Below, one piece after another: positions 5,291 through 9,467 of a DNA stretch of 9,467 bases. The stretch is from positions 1 through 9,467 of the forward strand of contig CAMLRS010000035.1 in NCBI GenBank assembly GCA_946482515.1, given 5' to 3'. The translations under genes were made by a program, and so were the position numbers. The DNA comes from an uncultured Flavobacteriales bacterium. GTDB lineage: Bacteria; Bacteroidota; Bacteroidia; Flavobacteriales; Crocinitomicaceae. The stretch's first letter is position 1; each line of letters opens with the position of its first letter. The notes beneath the pieces are model-generated. The model did no database searches and was not told the origin of the DNA. It was given only the letters and a program-made list of their open reading frames with translations.

Positions 5291-8200
5291 GACTTTCAAT
5301 GGGCAAAAGCCATACAGGGAACGGCCTATGAATCGGGTGGGAATGTGATGACCGATGCCGCTGGAAATGTCTACACAGTGGGCAGTTTCCAGGGAACGAT
5401 CGATATGAATCCGGGGGCCGCAACTTCCTCGGTTACCACTGCTGGCGGTTACGACATCTTTATCAGCAAGCTGGACGCCGCGGGGAATTTTTTGTGGGGA
5501 AAACGGATAGGAGGAACAGGCTACGACTATGCCTTCTACATGACGATAGACCCATCCGGTAACCTGTTCCTGACAGGCTATTACACCGGAACGGTGGATT
5601 TCAATCCCGGAGCAGGGAGCTATTCGATGACCGCAGGTCAGGCCGAAGATATTTTCATTCTGAAACTGAATTCCAACGGTGATTTTGTCTGGGCGAGAGG
5701 TTGTCCGGGTGGTTCACTCGACAGAGGCATCTCGCTCGCTTTCGACCCGGCGGGTAATGTTTATACCGTAGGCAGTTTTGTAGGAACGGTCGATTTTGAT
5801 CCGGGACCGGGTGTCTTTAACATGGTCGGGAACTCATACGATGCTTTCCTGCTCAAGCTCGACCCGGCCGGCAACTTTTTGTGGGCGAAAAAGATCGGCA
5901 GCTCGATGAGCGATATTTTTATGGATATCGCCGTTGATAACGCAGGATCGATCTATGCCACCGGTTATGTCATGTACACGGTTGATTTCGATCCCGGACC
6001 AGGCGTCGCGAATATTGCCTCAAATGGGCTCGACGACGTCTTTGTACTGAAGTGGGACACCGACGGAAACTATATTTGGGCCAGGCGAATAGGTAGTACA
6101 CAGGACGATCAGGGAGTTTGTATTAGCCTGGATGCGTCGGGAGATATTCTCGTTGCCGGATACTTTTCCGGAGCGATCGATTTCGATCCGGGATTAGGTC
6201 TTGCGAACGCTAACACAGCAGGATTATCCGATATGTTTCTCTGGAAGCTGGACAATAACGGCAATCATTTGTGGGTGAAGACCATAGGCGGCCCCGGTGA
6301 GGAAGAGCCGATTGAGCTGGCACTCGATCCAGGCGGTGAATTGCTGATGAGCGGTTTTTTTTCCGAAACTGTTGATTTCAATCCTGGTTCGGGAGTAGCC
6401 AGTCTTACATCGACAGGGCTGCGTGACGGATTTCTGCTTCGGACCGATGCAACCGGCGATTTTATTTCTGCGCTGCACTACGGAAGCTATTCAGATGACC
6501 GCATTTCCAGTGTATTCGTTGACCCTTCAGGAAACTATTATTTAACCGGCGATTTTCAAGGGACAGCTGACTTCAACCCTGGAACCGGAATCAAATACCT
6601 GAATGCAGTGGGCTCGCGCGATGCGTTCATCGTGAAATTCGGCGATTGCCTTCCGCTGGGGCATGCAGATACGATTGTTACCTGCGATCCCTATACCTGG
6701 AACGGAACGCTGTACAGCGTAAGCGGCGATTATACTGTTACCGTTCCGTCTCAGAACGGCTGCGATTCGATTCTGACGCTCCATCTGACCGTTAATCGTA
6801 CGTTTGATACGCTGCAGGTCACTGCCTGTGAATCGTACGACCTCAACGGACAAACCTATACTGTAGACGGTACTTACGATCAGGTGCTCACCAACTCGCT
6901 CGGATGTGATTCGCTGCTCACATTGATACTTGACATCAGGAATAACACGTCAGCCACGCTGAATGTGACTTCCTGTGACAGTTATGAGCTCAACGGTCAG
7001 ACTTACACAACGAGCGGAACCTATCCGCAGCTACTGGAAAATGCGGCAGGCTGTGATTCACTGCTCACGCTCAACCTGGTGATTACCCATAGCTCAGATG
7101 CAGAACTAACTGTTACAGCGTGCGACAGCTACAGTCTGAACAGTCAGTCGTACACGGAAAGCGGAACGTACAATCAGCTGCTCACCAATGCCGCCAACTG
7201 CGATTCGTTGCTGACAGTTCATTTGACCATCCTGGAAAGCACACAATCCGCTTTTTCGGTTGCGGAATGCGGTTCGTACACGCTGAATGACTCCATTTAC
7301 GAGCAAAGCGGCACTTATACGCAGCTGCTGGAAAATACAGCCGGGTGCGATTCCCTTATCACGCTTTCCCTGGTCATCTATCCCGTTACCGATCAAACGA
7401 TCCCGGTAACAGCCTGCGACACCTACACATTCGGTGGAACACCTTACACGACAAGTGGGACTTACACCCACACGTTTAGTAGTGTACACGGTTGCGATTC
7501 CACCGTTACGATCGGGCTGACGGTTAACCAGTCTAACTCCGGCTCGGAAACAGTCACCATGTGCGAATCGTACCTCTGGAACGGCACGAATTACACAACA
7601 AGCGGGATCTATACTGCGGCGCTGTTCAACCAGCATGGCTGCGATTCCCTGGCAACGCTCCACCTGACGATCCTGCCTTCCAGCACAGGAAGCGAAACAC
7701 TGACAGCCTGCGACAGCATTACCTGGAATGGCAGCCATTATACGACCAGCGGCGTTTATTCTGCCGTACTGGAAAACCATCTTGGTTGTGATTCGGTCGT
7801 GACGCTGCATCTGACCATTCATCCATCAACTGCCGGATCGGAAACGATCATTTCCTGCGAGCCCTATACCTGGAACGGAACTTTTTATCCGACCAGCGGA
7901 ACGTATAGTGCTATATTGGAAACCACGCACGGCTGCGATTCAACGGCAACACTGTTCCTGACAATAGGTGAGCCGTATTCGGCTGTTTCCACCGTTACTT
8001 CCTGCGGCCCTTATACATGGACAGATGGTGTGACTTATGAAACATCCGGAACGTACCACCAGGAGCTGCAAACCAATCTTGGATGTGATTCTACGCTCAC
8101 GTTGTCGTTAACAGTAACAGCTATTCCCGTGATGGCTGTGACAGATAATGAGGAAGGTTTGCTTACATCCACCGTTGCCGGAGCCTATCAGTGGATCGAT

Positions 8201-8578
8201 TGCGGTACCGGTGATGCGATTACCGGGGCAGACGAACAGGAATTTGCTCCGTCGGAAAACGGATCGTATGCCGTTATCGGCACGACAGCAGGTTGTTCCG
8301 ATACATCAGATTGTGTGGAGATCGATTATTTGTTAGCCGAGCAGCTTGTTTTGAATGAAATTGCCGTTTATCCCAATCCATTCCACGATCAGCTGACGAT
8401 TGTTTTTCCGGGAGAAACGGCCCTTCTGGCGATTACCGATGTGTCCGGCAAACAATTACGAACCATGGAGATTGTTTCCGGTGAGCCGGTAGCCCTTTCC
8501 GCGTTGATTCCGGGTGTGTATTATGTGTCTGTTCGCACACAGGAGAAAGCTGCGGTCTACACCGTTGTGAAGGATTAA
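5222..8578 (+). CDS. Secreted SBBP-propeller / Ig-like repeat protein with T9SS sorting domain
   Basis: A predicted 1118-aa exported protein, probably cell-surface attached or released through the type IX secretion system. Residues 1-23 form a signal peptide (hydrophobic core LLLTAFLC, cleavage after RAQ). Residues 25 to about 477 are seven SBBP-like blades, each with W-x-K, D-x-x-GN-x-Y and T-V-D-F-x-PG landmarks. Residues 486-974 are ten repeats of about 49 residues with the signature C-x-x-Y ... TSGTY ... GCDS. Residues 975-1043 look like one more Ig-like domain (AYQWIDC ... GSYAV). Residues 1044-1118 are a type A sorting tail (VYPNPF ... TDVSGK ... PGVYYV). No enzymatic motif is seen, so an adhesive or structural role is likely. 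The open frame continues back to 5042, but ATG 5222 begins a textbook signal peptide and follows a -7 box. It has no operon partner, and its stop interlocks with the DUF2200 stop. Confidence 0.95.
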   Translation: MKYLCHFLLLTAFLCTANQLRAQDFQWAKAIQGTAYESGGNVMTDAAGNVYTVGSFQGTIDMNPGAATSSVTTAGGYDIFISKLDAAGNFLWGKRIGGTGYDYAFYMTIDPSGNLFLTGYYTGTVDFNPGAGSYSMTAGQAEDIFILKLNSNGDFVWARGCPGGSLDRGISLAFDPAGNVYTVGSFVGTVDFDPGPGVFNMVGNSYDAFLLKLDPAGNFLWAKKIGSSMSDIFMDIAVDNAGSIYATGYVMYTVDFDPGPGVANIASNGLDDVFVLKWDTDGNYIWARRIGSTQDDQGVCISLDASGDILVAGYFSGAIDFDPGLGLANANTAGLSDMFLWKLDNNGNHLWVKTIGGPGEEEPIELALDPGGELLMSGFFSETVDFNPGSGVASLTSTGLRDGFLLRTDATGDFISALHYGSYSDDRISSVFVDPSGNYYLTGDFQGTADFNPGTGIKYLNAVGSRDAFIVKFGDCLPLGHADTIVTCDPYTWNGTLYSVSGDYTVTVPSQNGCDSILTLHLTVNRTFDTLQVTACESYDLNGQTYTVDGTYDQVLTNSLGCDSLLTLILDIRNNTSATLNVTSCDSYELNGQTYTTSGTYPQLLENAAGCDSLLTLNLVITHSSDAELTVTACDSYSLNSQSYTESGTYNQLLTNAANCDSLLTVHLTILESTQSAFSVAECGSYTLNDSIYEQSGTYTQLLENTAGCDSLITLSLVIYPVTDQTIPVTACDTYTFGGTPYTTSGTYTHTFSSVHGCDSTVTIGLTVNQSNSGSETVTMCESYLWNGTNYTTSGIYTAALFNQHGCDSLATLHLTILPSSTGSETLTACDSITWNGSHYTTSGVYSAVLENHLGCDSVVTLHLTIHPSTAGSETIISCEPYTWNGTFYPTSGTYSAILETTHGCDSTATLFLTIGEPYSAVSTVTSCGPYTWTDGVTYETSGTYHQELQTNLGCDSTLTLSLTVTAIPVMAVTDNEEGLLTSTVAGAYQWIDCGTGDAITGADEQEFAPSENGSYAVIGTTAGCSDTSDCVEIDYLLAEQLVLNEIAVYPNPFHDQLTIVFPGETALLAITDVSGKQLRTMEIVSGEPVALSALIPGVYYVSVRTQEKAAVYTVVKD
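5294..6652 (+). repeat. Seven tandem SBBP-like propeller blades
   Basis: The encoded blades are about 65 residues each. They open with FQWAK, LWGKR, VWARG, LWAKK, IWARR, LWVKT and the degenerate ISALH. Every blade contains a (T/A)-(V/I/A)-D-(F/M)-(N/D)-PG motif (for example TVDFDPGPG) and six of them a K-L/W/F-x-x-x-G-(N/D)-(F/Y/H) closing strand. Seven copies is the right number for a closed seven-bladed beta-propeller. DNA copies have diverged, so this is an old array rather than a recent expansion. Confidence 0.85.
6677..8143 (+). repeat. Ten tandem Ig-like repeats with one cysteine pair each
   Basis: The repeat unit is about 147 bp (49 aa). Each copy has a first Cys in a (V/L/I)-x-x-C-(D/E/G)-x-(Y/I) context and a second in GCDS (NCDS in the fourth copy), suggesting one disulfide per repeat. 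Copies 2-5 share LN-x-x-x-Y and (Q)(V/L)L-x-N; copies 1 and 6-10 are mostly of a WNG-x-x-Y type. Two subfamilies point to block duplication. Confidence 0.85.
8351..8575 (+). other. T9SS type A C-terminal sorting domain coding segment
   Basis: The last 75 residues carry the Por secretion-tail pattern: NEIAVYPNPFHDQLTI, then TDVSGKQLRTMEI, then LIPGVYYVSV and a short basic end. Such tails direct cargo through the T9SS outer-membrane translocon and are usually removed on secretion. This is the clearest phylum marker in the window. Confidence 0.93.
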
Positions 8579-8937
8579 CTGCGCAGGATCTTCTCCATTT
8601 TCTTCCCTTTGGCCAGCTCGTCGATCAGCTTATCGAGGTAGCGTGCCTTTTTGGTGAGCGGTGTCTGTATTTCCTGGATTTTATAGCCACAGATCGTTCC
8701 GGTGATCAATATTGCATTCGGATGCAGTTTCGCCTGTGCGAAGAACTCTTCAAACGTCACCTTCTGATCGATCAGCTGCTGCAGCTTTTTCTCGTCGAAA
8801 CCGGTCAGCCATTCGATCACCTGGTGCAATTCCTGTACCGTCCGGCCTTTCGTTTCCACTTTGGTAACGTAGTGCGGATAGACAGAAGCGAAGGACATTC
8901 TTGCGATTCGTGCGTCGTGTTCGGGTGATGTGCTCAT
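8575..8937 (-). CDS. DUF2200 family protein
   Basis: A 120-aa cytoplasmic protein of the DUF2200 family (PF09966), function unknown. Family landmarks are all present: RMSFASVYPHYVTKVETKGR (13-32), a VIEWLTGF helix (40-47), FEEFFAQA around 61-68, NAILITGTICGYKIQEI and the C-terminal block RYLDKLIDELAKGKKMEKIL. It is full length with no damage. The ATG at 8937 fits the family start, which normally lies about a dozen residues before MSFASVYPHY, and a good promoter sits upstream. It converges on the giant repeat gene, the two TAA stops sharing bases 8576-8577, so no spacer exists for a separate terminator. Confidence 0.92.
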   Translation of the reverse strand: MSTSPEHDARIARMSFASVYPHYVTKVETKGRTVQELHQVIEWLTGFDEKKLQQLIDQKVTFEEFFAQAKLHPNAILITGTICGYKIQEIQTPLTKKARYLDKLIDELAKGKKMEKILRS

Positions 8938-8959
8938 GTGCAGTTAAAAACAGTGTTTT

Positions 8960-8990
8960 CAAATGTAGGAATTACGGGATCACATTCCAA
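8960..8990 (-). promoter_or_regulatory. Bacteroidota-type promoter of the DUF2200 gene
   Basis: On the minus strand, TTG (8990-8988) and an exact TAnnTTTG box, TACATTTG (8967-8960), are separated by 20 bases. This gives a predicted start near 8953 and a leader of about 16 bases before the ATG at 8937. It is the best promoter match in the window. Confidence 0.6.
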
Positions 8991-9049
8991 CTGCGCTTTC
9001 GTAAGTCATTTTATACCGAAGATATGATGACGGATTTGAAAGGGATTAC

Positions 9050-9057
9050 TAGGTTTG
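9050..9057 (+). promoter_or_regulatory. -7 element upstream of the AraC-family gene
   Basis: TAGGTTTG matches TAnnTTTG exactly, about 50 bases before the ATG at 9107. The nearest upstream TTTG (9035-9038) is only 11 bases away, too close for a normal -33 element, so the promoter is incomplete or activator-dependent. Confidence 0.4.
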
Positions 9058-9060
9058 AAT

Positions 9061-9080
9061 AACCGTTCGGACAAACCGTT
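9061..9080 (+). repeat. Short direct repeat in the AraC-family gene leader
   Basis: AACCGTT occurs at 9061-9067 and 9074-9080, a 13-base period, just downstream of the predicted -7 box. AraC-family proteins often bind direct repeats, so an autoregulatory site is possible. The short length makes chance a real alternative. Confidence 0.25.
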
Positions 9081-9106
9081 ACAAACTCAGGCGCGACAAC
9101 GACATC

Positions 9107-9467
9107 ATGTACAACATTCTCTATCCGGAATCGACGACCACGCAACGCCACATTGTCAACTATGATCAGCTTCAGATCCCTGAAACGGAGCTTCCGTTGA
9201 AGTACTTTGCCTTTCCTCAGAAAGGTGTGACTATTTGCATTCTGAAAAACGCTGTCATTGAATCGGAAGGCCATCACCTCACGATCTCAAAAGGTGTTGA
9301 TGAGCAGCCAAAAGTTGTGTTTCTGGGTAAGTATGTGCATCCGTTGATGATCACCTATAAAGATGCTGTGGAGGAAATCGCGATCAATTTTAATGAAACC
9401 GGCATTCATTATTTCTTTCCGGATTTATGGTCGGGTGGTAAACTGGTGAGCATTTTGGATGGCGCTG
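9107..9467 (+). CDS. AraC-family regulator, N-terminal DUF6597-like domain; 3' end beyond the window
   Basis: The visible 120 residues (start MYNILYPESTTTQ) form a beta-rich cupin-like domain. Features such as VFLGKYVHPLMITYKDAVEE, IAINFNETGIHYFFPD and the helix after it resemble the DUF6597 N-terminal domain found before AraC-type helix-turn-helix domains in Bacteroidota. The DNA-binding half is off the right edge, so the transcription-factor call rests on this domain pairing in known proteins. The start is constrained by an in-frame TGA at 9056-9058, and ATG 9107 is the first ATG after it. Effector unknown. Confidence 0.75.
   Translation, partial: MYNILYPESTTTQRHIVNYDQLQIPETELPLKYFAFPQKGVTICILKNAVIESEGHHLTISKGVDEQPKVVFLGKYVHPLMITYKDAVEEIAINFNETGIHYFFPDLWSGGKLVSILDGA

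Noticed and set aside
7106..7822. Long minus-strand open frame across the Ig-like repeats
   Set aside because: It arises from the periodic plus-strand repeats. Its translation only shows the repeat period in antisense.
6677..8143. CRISPR-like or satellite DNA array
   Set aside because: The repeats are about 147 bp, diverged at DNA level, in frame, and conserved mainly as protein, so they are domain repeats.
9035..9057. Full -33/-7 promoter using TTTG 9035-9038 for the AraC-family gene
   Set aside because: The spacer of 11 bases is far below the usual 17-23, so only the -7 box is reported.

Overview
The window reads as a Bacteroidota chromosome, most likely a Flavobacteriia-like or related free-living lineage. 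Four things point there. The large secreted protein ends in a type IX secretion (T9SS) C-terminal sorting domain. Several promoters carry the Bacteroidota -7 element TAnnTTTG. Starts mostly lack Shine-Dalgarno sequences. The gene families (receiver-Crp/Fnr fusion, CcoI-type ATPase with a Cys-rich N-terminus, AraC-like regulator with a DUF6597-like N-terminus) are common in that phylum. GC content is moderate and even, and I saw no transposase, integrase, tRNA, rRNA or CRISPR array.

Region 1 (1-3612) is a respiratory or copper control block. On the minus strand, cut by the left edge, lies the N-terminal 397 residues of a FixI/CcoI-type heavy-metal P-type ATPase. Diverging from it is a two-gene operon: a soluble PAS histidine kinase (1341-2555) and, one base later, a receiver domain fused to a Crp/Fnr-type DNA-binding protein (2557-3612). 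This resembles the rhizobial FixL-FixJ-FixK cascade with FixJ and FixK collapsed into one protein, next to a FixI-like target. A perfect TGAC-N4-GTCA palindrome, a Crp/Fnr-family operator form, sits in the divergent promoter region.

Region 2 (3613-5221) holds a probable bidirectional terminator and a three-gene minus-strand operon: an unrecognised 127-aa protein, a one-TM DUF2953-like protein, and a GerW/YtfJ-family protein. The last two mirror the ytfI-ytfJ neighbourhood of spore formers, although nothing suggests that this organism sporulates. Upstream of the operon are two more Crp/Fnr-type palindromes spaced 22 bp apart. One has the same TGAC-N4-GTCA core as the site in region 1. The operon may therefore belong to the regulon of the neighbouring receiver-Crp protein.

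Region 3 (5222-8578) is a single 1118-aa secreted repeat protein: signal peptide, seven SBBP-like beta-propeller blades, ten ~49-residue Ig-like repeats each with one cysteine pair, a final Ig-like domain and a T9SS type A sorting tail.

Region 4 (8575-9467) has a DUF2200 gene on the minus strand whose stop codon interlocks with that of the giant gene, and the start of an AraC-family regulator running off the right edge. No gene-free stretch exceeds about 210 bp. The strongest candidate for something under-described is the compact phosphorelay/Crp-type circuit and its apparent operator sites shared between the ATPase/kinase promoters and the GerW operon.
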